DNA from: Gloeothece verrucosa PCC 7822
GTDB lineage: Bacteria > Cyanobacteriota > Cyanobacteriia > Cyanobacteriales > Microcystaceae
NCBI RefSeq assembly: GCF_000147335.1
Contig: NC_014501.1
Coordinates: 1-64,000 of the forward strand
Length of the DNA stretch: 64,000 bases
Direction: 5' to 3'
This document shows positions 27,259-36,940 of this stretch, in pieces. The notes under the pieces are model-generated. The model had not been told where the DNA came from. It did not search any database and worked only from the letters and a program-made list of their open reading frames with translations. A program made the position numbers and the translations under genes. The first letter of the stretch is position 1; every line of letters starts with the position of its first letter.

Positions 27259-28797
27259 TCAAACATTACTAGCAATATTCTCTAATCCCGCTTCTAACTT
27301 AACTAAAATTTTCGGTTTTAGTTTATCTAGCTCCCGCTTTAACATTCGTTTGCTAATTTGGGGTTTGCCCACCCGGGCGCTTTGACCTTGAAGTGCCCAG
27401 TCTTTAAGCCGTTCACATTGATTAGGCGCGATAGAAGCAGTAATGGCCCGCTCGCATTTTTTCGGATCATCGAGAGCAAAAAATAAAATCCAATAATTGC
27501 CCAATTCTCCCAAAGCGCGGGCGAGTTGTTGCCCCTGAAGGGTTTTGAGGTCTAAATAACAAGGAAGCCAACGGGGCCCATTTTCGCGATGATAGAGAAC
27601 AGTAATCCATAAAATCATCGGATGAGGAGTCGGAATGAAAAGAAACTGATTATAACGAATACTAGCAATGCTCGTGAGAATATCTGGCTTTTCCAACATC
27701 ACCCACAAAGTAGCTAAGGCCCCGTCTTTGCAAGTCATAATGTGGGGAAAAACAATTTTCTGTTGGGGTTTATCTTTTGGCCATTGACTTTGGAGACAAA
27801 CATCCTTAGCTGATAAAGTCACGGTACGCTCCCGCGCAGAGATATCCGGTTTCAAATCTCGTTGTCCATTAAAGGGGAGCATTTCGGTTTTTAGCTCTTT
27901 TTCCTCTTTAGGAGCAGGTTTAGCCGCCAGTTCAATTTGCTCTAGAGTTTGTAAAATTTCACCAATACTTTGAGGACGATCAAGGGGATTTTTTCCCATA
28001 CACTTGCGAATGAGATTTTGTAATCCCACAGGAATTTTTAAACTGGGATTAAACGCTTGGGGTTCAGCGTAGTGATGCACTTCATACCAACCACCAAACG
28101 AGGAATTTTCTGGCAATAGCGGCATATCCCCGGTGAGCATTTCGTACATCATGATGCCCAAACTATAGATATCCGAGCTATTATCTAGCTCTTTACCTTC
28201 CATTTGTTCTGGAGAACAATAGGCCAGAGTTCCCATAAACGACTGAGTTTGATCCCCTCCAGACTGCACCAGTTTAGCAATCCCAAAATCGAGAATTTTT
28301 ACTAACTCTCCTAAAGCAGAGTCCTGAGTCACCAGAATATTGCTAGGTTTAATATCTCGATGGATAATTGGGCAGAGTTCTCCTTGATATAAAATCCCTT
28401 TATGGGCGCACTCCATACCAAAGCAAATTTGACGAGCTAGATTGAGAAACCTAGACAAAGGTAGAGGATGAAATTTAATAATTTCACTCAAACTTTCTCC
28501 TTGTAGAAATTCCATAACATAAAAAGGAATTTCTTTTTCGTCCACTCCATAATCTCGTACTTTGACAATATGAATACTTTTTTCACCTAAAAGAGCAGAA
28601 ATAGTGGCTTCTCGTTCGAATCTCTCTCTCATTTTTTTATTCAGCAAGGCTTGAGAGAGAAACTTGACCGCCACAGTCACTCCTCCCAGAAGTTTGTCTT
28701 CTGCTCGATAAACTTGTCCCATAGCACCGCTACCGATCAACTCAGTCAGTTGATAGCGGTTAGCCAGTAAACGACGATGTCTTGATTCGGCCGGCAT
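27259..28797 (-). CDS. Hanks-type serine/threonine protein kinase with an unknown C-terminal domain
   Basis: Kinase domain about 15-285: glycine-rich loop IGSGAMGQVYRAED, catalytic Lys in VAVKFL, HRDIKPSNI, DFG in KILDFGIAKL and SPEQMEG. The C-terminal half (about 320-512) is a cyanobacterial domain with IVFPHIMTCKDGALATLWV and DLKTLQGQQLARALGELGN, no recognised catalytic motif and no membrane helix. The frame extends to 28911, but MPAESRHRRLLANRYQL at ATG 28797 is the usual start next to the kinase fold. Neighbours give no clue to the substrate. Confidence 0.88.
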   Translation of the reverse strand: MPAESRHRRLLANRYQLTELIGSGAMGQVYRAEDKLLGGVTVAVKFLSQALLNKKMRERFEREATISALLGEKSIHIVKVRDYGVDEKEIPFYVMEFLQGESLSEIIKFHPLPLSRFLNLARQICFGMECAHKGILYQGELCPIIHRDIKPSNILVTQDSALGELVKILDFGIAKLVQSGGDQTQSFMGTLAYCSPEQMEGKELDNSSDIYSLGIMMYEMLTGDMPLLPENSSFGGWYEVHHYAEPQAFNPSLKIPVGLQNLIRKCMGKNPLDRPQSIGEILQTLEQIELAAKPAPKEEKELKTEMLPFNGQRDLKPDISARERTVTLSAKDVCLQSQWPKDKPQQKIVFPHIMTCKDGALATLWVMLEKPDILTSIASIRYNQFLFIPTPHPMILWITVLYHRENGPRWLPCYLDLKTLQGQQLARALGELGNYWILFFALDDPKKCERAITASIAPNQCERLKDWALQGQSARVGKPQISKRMLKRELDKLKPKILVKLEAGLENIASNV

Positions 28798-29009
28798 AAT
28801 TAAAGTGACTGTAAAAGATGTGAATAGGATTTTGGTTATAACAGATGGGTGGAAAGTTCGTTCTTTTCGAGTCCGACAAATAAATCCATACCGTGTGAAC
28901 TTGTCACACACCGCACTCTGTCCGAAGAACCATTCAACTCACTCTAAAGATGCCCAATTTGGCCCTTAAATTAACAGTTGCTAGACAATTTTTCCATTAA
29001 TGGTAGCTT

Positions 29010-29453
29010 CTAAACTTGAGCTTCTAAGATAGCCTCCATTGTACTGGTGAGATAGTGACCCGCGAGAATGCCGCTAGAGAGGTGATAAGTATGATGATTA
29101 ACGCGGTAAAAAGTTTCAAATCCACTTCGTCTTTGGCGATCGCCTAATACCCAATAACGTTGGATAATCGTTTCTGGTCCAATCCACCCTTCTCCTTCTA
29201 CTTGTCCTAATAAGCTTTGTTGTAAGACATAGGTATATTGTCGCTCTTCTTCATCGAGACGACCTCGATATTGATAAGAAATTTCCTCTCGTTCGCTCCC
29301 AGGAAACACTAATTTAGTCACCATAGTAAACCAACGATCATCGCTCCAGGCTACCAAAGTTCGTCCTTTAACTATAATCGGCTTTTGATTTCTTTCTAGC
29401 CATGTTCCCTCTATCTTCCAACGTCCAGCTTCTAGTAAAAAATTATGAGTCAA
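29010..29453 (-). CDS. Conserved cyanobacterial hypothetical protein
   Basis: A 147-residue soluble protein not recognised by function. It has a beta-rich pattern (WKIEGTWLERNQKPIIVKGRTLV, YTYVLQQSLLGQVEGEGWIG, RYWVLGDRQRRSGFETFYRV) suggesting a lipocalin- or SRPBCC-like barrel. It has no signal peptide. The start is ATG 29453. It is separated by about 210 bases from the kinase in the same direction. Confidence 0.7.
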   Translation of the reverse strand: MTHNFLLEAGRWKIEGTWLERNQKPIIVKGRTLVAWSDDRWFTMVTKLVFPGSEREEISYQYRGRLDEEERQYTYVLQQSLLGQVEGEGWIGPETIIQRYWVLGDRQRRSGFETFYRVNHHTYHLSSGILAGHYLTSTMEAILEAQV

Positions 29454-29671
29454 GATTTTTCTCCATCAAATGTTTGACCTATTCCGGGCCGATCAGCAGA
29501 CGCTTGTTGTCCCGTACTTACGCATTAGGGATTCAGAGTTGGATTGAGCCTAGGATAAAAAGGTTAAAAGGGAGAAAAATCCTGTGCTACCCTGAACCCT
29601 AGCCAAAAGAAAGCTCTTTAACCTTTTTCTTTTGTCGCTGCAACGTCAGTATTGGTGTATCACATTTGAGG

Positions 29672-30841
29672 TTAGCTGACGGGAAGGTGAATATCCCCCA
29701 AAAGCATTGGTTTTCTTGCGCCAGTTACTTGAGGTAAATTACCCGGGAATGAGCAGCTAAAACGCCAATAAGCTAACACAGCAAAGGCGATTGCTTCTTT
29801 ATAGTCCCCATTGATCCCCACTTCATCAGTGGTTAAAACTTTGGATTGATTGGCTAAATTTTCCTGTAGTCTCTTCTTCAAGTATAAATTACGACTCCCT
29901 CCACCACACAATAAAACTGCTTGAGGGATTTGCGGTAAAAACCTCTGATAAGCATCAACAATAGAGGCTACCGTTAATTCTACTAAAGTGGCGAGAAAAT
30001 CTTGATGAGGCAGTTGAAGGGCTACTGCATCGGTCCAGCAGCGCTCGAGAAAATCCCGTCCAAACAGTTCTCGTCCGGTTGATTTCGGAGGAGCTTGATA
30101 AAAAAACTCGTGTTGTAGCCATTTATCTAATAATTCTGGCGAATGATTTCCTTGTGCCGCCCATTCTCCATTTTCATCAAAGGTTTTCTCACCATTGGTC
30201 AATTTTTGCACAGCTAAATCTAACAAAACATTGCCCGGTCCCGTATCCCAACCATAGATTTGAGCTTCCCAATTTTCATGGATTCTTGGAGGTAAATAAG
30301 TCACATTGCTGATCCCGCCGAGATTTTGGATGCAGCGATCGTCGGTAGGATGGGACAGCAGATAAGCATCCACTTTAGGGACAAGAGGAGCGCCCTGCCC
30401 ACCAGCCGCGATGTCTGCTACCCGAAATTTATTCACCGTTGTGATGCCGGTTAACTCCGTTATTACTTCTCCTCGTCCCAGTTGTAGGCTATATCCTAAT
30501 GAGGTTTTAGAAAATTCTCCCCTCGGAGGATTGGGCGGACGGTGAAATACCGTTTGACCATGAGAACCAATTAATTGTGCTTGGGGATGTCCCTGTTGTA
30601 TTTTTTTAGCCGCCAAGGCAAATTGAGTGGCGATCGCATCATCTAACTGGGCCAGTTCTAGTATAGATAAACAAGCTCCCTCAGATACGGCGATGATTTT
30701 TTCTCGCAAGGCGGGAGGATAGGGATAAGTTGCTCCGGCTATTAATTCAACTTTTAAGTCTATGTCTTTTCCGGTGATATTTAGTAGGGCAGCATCAATG
30801 CCGTCAACGGATGTGCCGCTCATTAAACCGATACAATACAT
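29672..30841 (-). CDS. anmK: Anhydro-N-acetylmuramic acid kinase
   Basis: Phosphorylates and opens 1,6-anhydroMurNAc to MurNAc-6-phosphate during cell-wall recycling. The 389-residue ASKHA-fold protein starts [20 protein letters not shown], has [11 protein letters not shown], the phosphate loops [17 protein letters not shown] and [12 protein letters not shown], and the sugar-kinase segment [12 protein letters not shown]. Length and motifs are normal. Confidence 0.95.
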   Translation of the reverse strand: MYCIGLMSGTSVDGIDAALLNITGKDIDLKVELIAGATYPYPPALREKIIAVSEGACLSILELAQLDDAIATQFALAAKKIQQGHPQAQLIGSHGQTVFHRPPNPPRGEFSKTSLGYSLQLGRGEVITELTGITTVNKFRVADIAAGGQGAPLVPKVDAYLLSHPTDDRCIQNLGGISNVTYLPPRIHENWEAQIYGWDTGPGNVLLDLAVQKLTNGEKTFDENGEWAAQGNHSPELLDKWLQHEFFYQAPPKSTGRELFGRDFLERCWTDAVALQLPHQDFLATLVELTVASIVDAYQRFLPQIPQAVLLCGGGSRNLYLKKRLQENLANQSKVLTTDEVGINGDYKEAIAFAVLAYWRFSCSFPGNLPQVTGARKPMLLGDIHLPVS

Positions 30842-30939
30842 TGATGTTCAGATGTTTTATATTTTTATATTATTATACTCTTGAAGTTGAGTTGAATAAG
30901 TTATAATTAAGAGTTGTTCGCGCGACTCCGCAAAGGGGG
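30842..30939. other. Short non-coding stretch upstream of anmK
   Basis: Contains the anmK promoter region. The sequence to 31176 is a decayed GxxExxY-like fragment, listed separately. Confidence 0.3.
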
Positions 30940-31176
30940 TTAAGGGTGGGTGTTATAGGTTGTTGACAAGGCAGGTGAAGGGTTTTTGATTAAGTCACTG
31001 TTGAAATTGATGAGAAATCCGAGATATTTATGGGTTAGGTGAAGATAGGTAATAACTTGTTTTTTGTCAAGTGGTGCTACGGTTTCTCTTGATTTAAGTT
31101 CAAAAATAACTTTATTTTCTACCCTAAAATCAGCCGGTAAACCTTCCTTTAATTTTATTTCTTCATCAAGAATTTT
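30940..31176 (-). pseudogene. 5'-truncated GxxExxY-family gene remnant
   Basis: Directly after the tenA stop on the minus strand, 78 codons read KILDEEIKLKEGLPADFRVE followed by VIFELKSRETVAPLDKKQVI, a TYLHLTHKYLGFLINFN segment and a TAA. This matches the C-terminal half of the small GxxExxY proteins (PD-(D/E)xK-like: ADxxVExxVIxELKxxE...QxxxYL...GLLINF). The N-terminal half with GxxExxY is missing and there is no start codon, so it is a remnant. It lies where the tenA 3' end joins it. Confidence 0.7.
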
Positions 31177-31803
31177 TCAACTAAAATCACTTTCCCAAGC
31201 CGCCGTAAAAAAATCTCTTTCACACAACAAAGCATAGGAATAAGCCGACTTAATTTCCTCGGTCAATTCCCCATAACGATCACTTAATGCCTCAATTTCT
31301 TGGGCTAATTCCTCAAATAGGGGGCTACTATAGGTTTTGATCCAATTACTATAGAGATGAGTTGGGATACCCGCTTGAGCCAATTGTTGTCCTAAAAAGG
31401 CATATAGACGCATACAGGGACTCATGGCCACAGCTATCAACCCGACATCCCGACTCCAGGCAGTAGCGAGTAAAAAATCGATATAGCGGCGAGTTGCTGG
31501 TGCGGCTTGAATCTCTTGAAGGGTGACTCCCCACTGACGGGCATAGCTTTGGTGTAAGTGTAATTCTTCTAAAACACCATCTCCTAAGCGATGAAAATGA
31601 CAAAATCCTTCCCAGTCAGGACTTTTTGCCGCAGCAATACTATAGGCACGGGCAAAGGCTTCTAAAAAAAAGGCATCTTGCCCTACATAAAAAGCGAATT
31701 TAGTGACGGGTAATGTTCCGTTTTTAATTCCTTGTACAAAGGGATGATTTAAACAATCCTGTACTAAAGCTTGGTTATCTTCCCATAACTGTTGAGTGAT
31801 CAT
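31177..31803 (-). CDS. tenA: TenA-family thiaminase II / aminopyrimidine hydrolase
   Basis: Hydrolyses thiamin breakdown products to salvage the pyrimidine. A 208-residue all-helical protein with FYVGQDAFFLEAFARAYSIA, the active-site Cys in AMSPCMRLYAFLGQ, and the family segment WIKTYSSPLFEELAQEIEAL. The stop abuts a truncated GxxExxY remnant, suggesting an old insertion or deletion here, but tenA itself looks full length. It follows the pentapeptide gene by 6 bases. No TPP riboswitch was seen upstream of the pair. Confidence 0.88.
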   Translation of the reverse strand: MITQQLWEDNQALVQDCLNHPFVQGIKNGTLPVTKFAFYVGQDAFFLEAFARAYSIAAAKSPDWEGFCHFHRLGDGVLEELHLHQSYARQWGVTLQEIQAAPATRRYIDFLLATAWSRDVGLIAVAMSPCMRLYAFLGQQLAQAGIPTHLYSNWIKTYSSPLFEELAQEIEALSDRYGELTEEIKSAYSYALLCERDFFTAAWESDFS

Positions 31804-31809
31804 AATGTC

Positions 31810-32592
31810 TCAATAGCGTAAGAAAAATTGTAACAGTAAGCCGCCGACAGTTTGAAGTACCCTTTCTATGCCGGCTGTACTTCCACTGGGAGCATCGGTT
31901 TTTCGCTTGGCGATGGCTTCCATACCGGCAATAAAATTTTCAGCCGCTTGATAACCGGCAGGGTTTTGTTGTTCTTGAAAAAGTTCTGAGGCTGTTTTAG
32001 CATCTTGAGTCGCTTGGGCGCTGTTGCCGAAATGATATTGAACCATGCTACGAGCTAAATAGGCTTCGGCATATTTGGGGTTTAAGTCTAAGGCTTTATT
32101 GTAATATTGCAAAGCCGCGTTAAAGTTTCCTTGTTTATTTTCCATTAAGCCCCAACCATAAAACATTTCTGGGTTGCCGGCTGAGTCGGGAATGCCTACG
32201 GCTCCTTGCACATAAGCCTTATCTAAGCTTACCCCGGTTAAATCAGCATTGACAAAATAAACGTTTCTAAAATCTGTTCCGTTGACGCTTGCTCCTCTGA
32301 GGTTGGCTGCCGTTAAATTTGCGCCATTAAAAGAGGCTCCACTTAAATTTGCACCGGCTAAGTTGGCTCCGCTTAAGTTCGCTTGAGATAGGTTGGCTCC
32401 GCTTAAGTTGGCTCCTCTTAAGTCTGCCCCGGCTAGGTTGGCTAATACTAACCCGGAGCCGCTTAAATCACACTGCTGACATTGTTTTGTGGCTAGAAAC
32501 TGGCGTAATTGTTCGATATTTTCGGCTCTAGCGGGTATCATTAGGCTTATGCAGGTTAATATTGCTGTAATCGTGGTTAGAGTTGTTTTCAT
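31810..32592 (-). CDS. Secreted pentapeptide-repeat protein with TPR motif
   Basis: A 260-residue protein with an N-terminal signal sequence (about 1-23, ending ...PARA), about 13 pentapeptide repeats of the A(D/N)LxG form (LAGADLRGANLSGANL...) between residues 48 and 122, and a TPR at about 144-205 (AALQYYNKALDLNPKYAEAYLARSM). It may act in the periplasm or thylakoid lumen, as pentapeptide proteins do in cyanobacteria; function unknown. Directly upstream of tenA on the same strand with a 6-base gap. Confidence 0.85.
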   Translation of the reverse strand: MKTTLTTITAILTCISLMIPARAENIEQLRQFLATKQCQQCDLSGSGLVLANLAGADLRGANLSGANLSQANLSGANLAGANLSGASFNGANLTAANLRGASVNGTDFRNVYFVNADLTGVSLDKAYVQGAVGIPDSAGNPEMFYGWGLMENKQGNFNAALQYYNKALDLNPKYAEAYLARSMVQYHFGNSAQATQDAKTASELFQEQQNPAGYQAAENFIAGMEAIAKRKTDAPSGSTAGIERVLQTVGGLLLQFFLRY

Positions 32593-32809
32593 CGTCTCTT
32601 AGGGAATTTTAGTTTTAATCATAACTGAGAACCCTTGAGAGTTCGGTAAATGTTAACTACAATACAAGATGGTTTTGATTGGCTAGTTTAGCCGTTCACT
32701 GCTGAAGAGAGTAACACCCGCTCGGTTTTTTGTTTCTCAGATCAAGGCGACGAGTCACAGAGATTATTTGTTCCGCACGCTCAGACTATTAGGATTATTC
32801 CGCACGCTT

Positions 32810-35800
32810 ATGCCTACTTTACATGGGAGTTGGATTAGACATTCTGCCAAAGGTTATTTCTTTATTTGGGGGGAGACTTGGCGGCCATCCTTACCGGCTT
32901 CTTCTATTTCTCCTCATCCCTTTAATTTAAATCAAACTGAGTTGCCGTCTTTTTTAGAAAGTCAACAGCTTGGAGTGGCTGAAAAATTCGCCGAAAAATG
33001 GACGAGTTTAGTGATGGCTTTACCTAGTGTTGCTAAAGGGAAAAGTAAAACTTTTTTACCTCTTTTATCTGAGCAAAAAGTTGATGATGATAGTCAAAAA
33101 AAATCTCTCAGTTTGCAACTTTGGCAAGTAGAAGGGATTGCTTTACCTCCTAGAGTGGCTCTAAATTTTTTTAAAAAATTACCTCTAAATGTTCTTGATA
33201 TCGAGGAGTCTTTTTTCGGAAAAGACCTAATTTTTTGGCTTCATATTTATCGCTGGAGTTTAGATTTGTTAGGTCGAGGAAAATTTTTACCGGGTCTGTT
33301 TGACTCGTTTGAACAACCGATTAGTTGTTGGTACCCTTTGTTAGATAGTGCGATTGATCAAGCTCGTTTTGCTAAGTTTACTCAAACGATGCCGACGGTT
33401 TGTCGGGCTTATTTGCAGGAGGGAGAAGATTTTTCAAGAGAAGCTGAGGGCGAGGGGGTTGCTGATTCCCAGGCTTTGTTGCTTGAGGTGTTAAGGATTT
33501 TAGTAGATACTCAATTACGGAGTTGGATTGATAATGTTCCTAATATTCCTAAAAGTTTAATAGTTCAGCCTTGGTTACAATCCTTAGTTCATTATTCTCC
33601 TTCTTTTGAATTTGACTCTAAGAATGTTACTCGTGTCCAAACAGCGCTCTACAATTGGACATTACCCATTCAAGACTATTTAGTTACTCCTACTAATAAC
33701 CAATTAGGACAAAATCAGTATAGAGTTTGTTTAGTGCTACAACCGCCAACGGATGAACAAATTCAGGTGGGTGAGGTGGACTGGAAATTAACTTATCATT
33801 TACAAGCGTTAGATGATGATCATTTTTTAGTCAAGGCTGAAACGATTTGGCAGCATCCGGTTGAGCGTTTAATGGTGCAAAAAAGAGCCATTGAAAAGCC
33901 GCAGGAAACTTTACTCAAAGGATTAGGTTTAGCCTCTCGTCTTTATGAACCGATTAGCCAGAGTTTACAAGAAAGTAAACCTATTGCTTGTCTACTTAAT
34001 CCCATAGAAGTTTATCAATTTATTAAAACCTCTGTTGCTGAATTACAAAATAACGGGTTAGGTGTTATTTTACCCCCGGGTTTAGTGTCAGGCGATGAAA
34101 AACGTTTAGGAATTAAAGTGGAAGCCGCCGTCAATTCCAAACCCGGCGAACGTCTCAATTTAGCAAGTCTCCTGAGTTATAACTTAAAAATTGCTATAGG
34201 CAATCAAACGATTTCTCAAAAAGATTTTGATAAATTATTAGCTCAAAAGTCGCCGATAGTAGAAATTAATGGGCAATGGATCGCCCTTCAACCGGCAGAT
34301 GTTCGCGCGGCTCAATCGGTTTTGGAGCAATCGAATGAGCAAATTAATTTAACGGTTGAAGATGCTTTACGTCTGAGTACCGGAGAGACAAAAAGTCTGG
34401 CTAAATTACCGGTGGTCAATTTTGAAGCTTCGGGAATTCTCGAAGAATTTATTAATAATATTACCAATAATCAAAGTATCCAACCGCTAGACACTCCCAA
34501 AAGTTTCCGAGGTGAATTACGTCCTTATCAAAATCGCGGAGCCGGCTGGTTAAGTTTCCTAGAAAAGTGGGGCTTAGGTGCTTGTTTAGCGGATGATATG
34601 GGATTGGGAAAAACCCCTCAGTTTTTGGCTTTTATTCTCTATCTTAAACAAGAATATGGCTTAGTCAATCCCACTTTAGTGATTTGTCCGACTTCTGTGG
34701 TGAATAACTGGGAAAGAGAGGTGCAAAAATTTGCTCCCACTCTATCTGTTTTGGTGCATCATGGCCATGAGAGAAAAAAAGGTAAAGCCTTTAAAAGACA
34801 AGTAGAAAATAAGGATTTAGTCATTACCAGTTATTCTTTGGTTTATCGAGATGCGGCAACTTTAGAGGAAATTCAATGGCAAGGGGTGGTTTTAGATGAG
34901 GCCCAAAATATTAAAAATGCTCAGGCTAAACAGTCTCAAGCTGTCCGAAAATTAAATGCAGGTTTTCGTATGGCTTTAACCGGGACTCCGGTAGAAAATA
35001 GATTGTCTGAATTATGGTCTATTTTGGATTTTCTCAATCCTGGGTTTTTGGGAAATCAGCAATTTTTTCAAAAGCGGTTTGCTATTCCTATAGAAAAGTA
35101 TGGGGATAAAGAATCTTTGACCATTTTGCGCTCTTTGGTGCGTCCTTTTATCCTGCGGAGATTGAAAACGGATAAGGATATTATTCAAGATTTACCCGAA
35201 AAACAGGAAATGAATGTCTATTGTGGGTTGTCTGTTGAACAAGCTGATCTCTATCAAAAATTAGTGGATGAGTCTCTGAGTAATATTGAAGCAGCAACCG
35301 GTATTCAACGGCGAGGATTAATTCTCAGTTTACTGTTGAAACTTAAACAAGTTTGTAACCATCCCGCCCAGTATTTAAAAGAAAGCCGCTTAAACTCCGG
35401 GGAAAAATCGGGTAAACTCCTGCGTTTAGAGGAAATGTTAGAAGAGTTAGTGGAAGAAGGAGATCGCGCTCTCATTTTTACCCAATTTGCTGAGTGGGGT
35501 AAACTATTACAACCCTATCTGACTCAAAAATTAGGTCGAGAGGTACTGTTTTTATACGGGGCAACGCCACGACAACAACGACAAGAAATGATTGATCGTT
35601 TTCAAAATGATCCCGCCGGACCGCCGATTTTTATTCTCTCTCTCAAAGCGGGAGGAACCGGACTCAATTTAACCCGTGCTAATCATGTTTTTCATATTGA
35701 TCGCTGGTGGAACCCGGCAGTCGAAAATCAAGCCACTGATAGAGCGTTTCGCATTGGACAAAAGCAGAATGTCCAGGTGCATAAGTTTATTTGTACCGGC

Positions 35801-35953
35801 ACATTAGAAGAAAAAATTAATGACATGATCGAAAGCAAAAAACAACTTGCAGAACAGACAGTAGATGCCGGGGAAAATTGGTTAACTGAATTAGATACTG
35901 ATCAATTACGTACCTTGCTTTTACTAGATCGCCATGCTGTTATAGATGAATAG
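32810..35953 (+). CDS. SNF2-family DEAD/DEAH-box helicase
   Basis: A 1047-residue Swi2/Snf2 ATPase. The N-terminal ~560 residues are the bacterial SNF2 accessory region. The helicase core has Walker A DDMGLGKT, DEAQ box VVLDEAQNIKN, TGTPVENRLSELWSILDFL, and the C-terminal helicase lobe with GGTGLNLTRANHVFHIDRWW and RAFRIGQ. The upstream TTG 32768 frame carries a repeated CCGCACGCT; ATG 32810 (MPTLHGSWI) is the family start. A DNA/RNA-remodelling role is inferred from homology. Confidence 0.9.
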   Translation: MPTLHGSWIRHSAKGYFFIWGETWRPSLPASSISPHPFNLNQTELPSFLESQQLGVAEKFAEKWTSLVMALPSVAKGKSKTFLPLLSEQKVDDDSQKKSLSLQLWQVEGIALPPRVALNFFKKLPLNVLDIEESFFGKDLIFWLHIYRWSLDLLGRGKFLPGLFDSFEQPISCWYPLLDSAIDQARFAKFTQTMPTVCRAYLQEGEDFSREAEGEGVADSQALLLEVLRILVDTQLRSWIDNVPNIPKSLIVQPWLQSLVHYSPSFEFDSKNVTRVQTALYNWTLPIQDYLVTPTNNQLGQNQYRVCLVLQPPTDEQIQVGEVDWKLTYHLQALDDDHFLVKAETIWQHPVERLMVQKRAIEKPQETLLKGLGLASRLYEPISQSLQESKPIACLLNPIEVYQFIKTSVAELQNNGLGVILPPGLVSGDEKRLGIKVEAAVNSKPGERLNLASLLSYNLKIAIGNQTISQKDFDKLLAQKSPIVEINGQWIALQPADVRAAQSVLEQSNEQINLTVEDALRLSTGETKSLAKLPVVNFEASGILEEFINNITNNQSIQPLDTPKSFRGELRPYQNRGAGWLSFLEKWGLGACLADDMGLGKTPQFLAFILYLKQEYGLVNPTLVICPTSVVNNWEREVQKFAPTLSVLVHHGHERKKGKAFKRQVENKDLVITSYSLVYRDAATLEEIQWQGVVLDEAQNIKNAQAKQSQAVRKLNAGFRMALTGTPVENRLSELWSILDFLNPGFLGNQQFFQKRFAIPIEKYGDKESLTILRSLVRPFILRRLKTDKDIIQDLPEKQEMNVYCGLSVEQADLYQKLVDESLSNIEAATGIQRRGLILSLLLKLKQVCNHPAQYLKESRLNSGEKSGKLLRLEEMLEELVEEGDRALIFTQFAEWGKLLQPYLTQKLGREVLFLYGATPRQQRQEMIDRFQNDPAGPPIFILSLKAGGTGLNLTRANHVFHIDRWWNPAVENQATDRAFRIGQKQNVQVHKFICTGTLEEKINDMIESKKQLAEQTVDAGENWLTELDTDQLRTLLLLDRHAVIDE

Positions 35954-36178
35954 CAATAGTTGTTCGTTAATTGTATCTATGGTAGAGGCCCGAGTCATAC
36001 TAATATTATCAGGTAATTTTGCTTGATAAATAATTGCAATAAATCTTATCTTCAGGAAAACTTATGTCATTCAGAAGTTATTTAAACGCTTTAAAGTAGG
36101 AGTTTTAAGGACTTTTGGGACATAATAGAAAGAAGCAAAAAAGCAAAGATTAATAAAAGCATCCGAGAGGCCCTGATT

Positions 36179-36334
36179 ATGGAAATGAGTGGATTACAAT
36201 TATTTTTAATTATTCTGTTCAATGCGGCTGTTTGTGTTCTCTTACCCAGATTGATCACCTTGAACTGGTCACAAATGCTTACTCAACTCAATTCTCAACA
36301 AAAAAATAAGCAACAAAGTATTACTGTTCAATAG
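36179..36334 (+). CDS. Small single-pass membrane protein
   Basis: 51 residues: MEMSGLQLFLIILFNAAVCV, then LLPRLITLNW and a Gln-rich hydrophilic tail. Residues about 6-25 form one transmembrane helix. A GAGAGG lies 8-13 bases before the ATG, and a strong terminator (36420-36451) follows 85 bases after the stop, so it looks like a real monocistronic gene. No family is recognised. Small photosynthetic-complex subunits look like this, but nothing ties it to one. Confidence 0.6.
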   Translation: MEMSGLQLFLIILFNAAVCVLLPRLITLNWSQMLTQLNSQQKNKQQSITVQ

Positions 36335-36419
36335 GATTAAAATTATTCAATTAGCTCCGATTTGAGAACCGCCTCTACAAGTTCTTGATCCTCCTAATTT
36401 CACAGCACAAATCTTCTTG

Positions 36420-36451
36420 GGTTGAGGAGTTTATATCCCTCAACCTTATTT
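36420..36451 (+). terminator. Rho-independent terminator for the small membrane gene
   Basis: Perfect 8-bp stem GGTTGAGG (36420-36427) / CCTCAACC (36438-36445) with a 10-base loop and a T-rich tail (TTATTT). Confidence 0.75.
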
Positions 36452-36940
36452 GCTATGTACCACCGTCAAGTTACTTGCCACACTCTCGGCACCGGCTTTG
36501 AGGATTTTGTGACTGGCGGGTTATTTCCTCCGCGCTGCCCTAGGCAACTCGTGGCGCGAAGAGGTACAAAGTTGTCCTGTTTAAAAAACTATTAATTTTT
36601 TAAGTTAGCTGAGAACAGATCAAATATAATTTTTATCTTAAGAGTTAATGAGAATAAGCCTTTAGCTACTGACGGTTCAATCATAAAGATTTAAAAAGTT
36701 TTTCAATAATTTTGTTTATTTTAAGTTGCAGTAAACCAAAAAAGAATTATTATTGAATTAAACTCGAGTCATGGGCTAGACTCAGACCCTCATAGAACTG
36801 GAGCAATTTTTGATAATTATTGAGCAAATGAAATCCGCTTAGGATTCCTGTAACATAACAGTTCTAAATATTTCTAAACAGAAAAGCAAAAGTATTAAGA
36901 TTTGATGACTCTTTCATCAGCTAAATTAAGGGAGTTTAAC
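36452..36940. other. Intergenic region upstream of acetolactate synthase
   Basis: About 490 bases containing the ilv promoter and leader. No gene or RNA is recognised. SD AAGGGAG at 36928-36934 belongs to the next gene. Confidence 0.45.
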
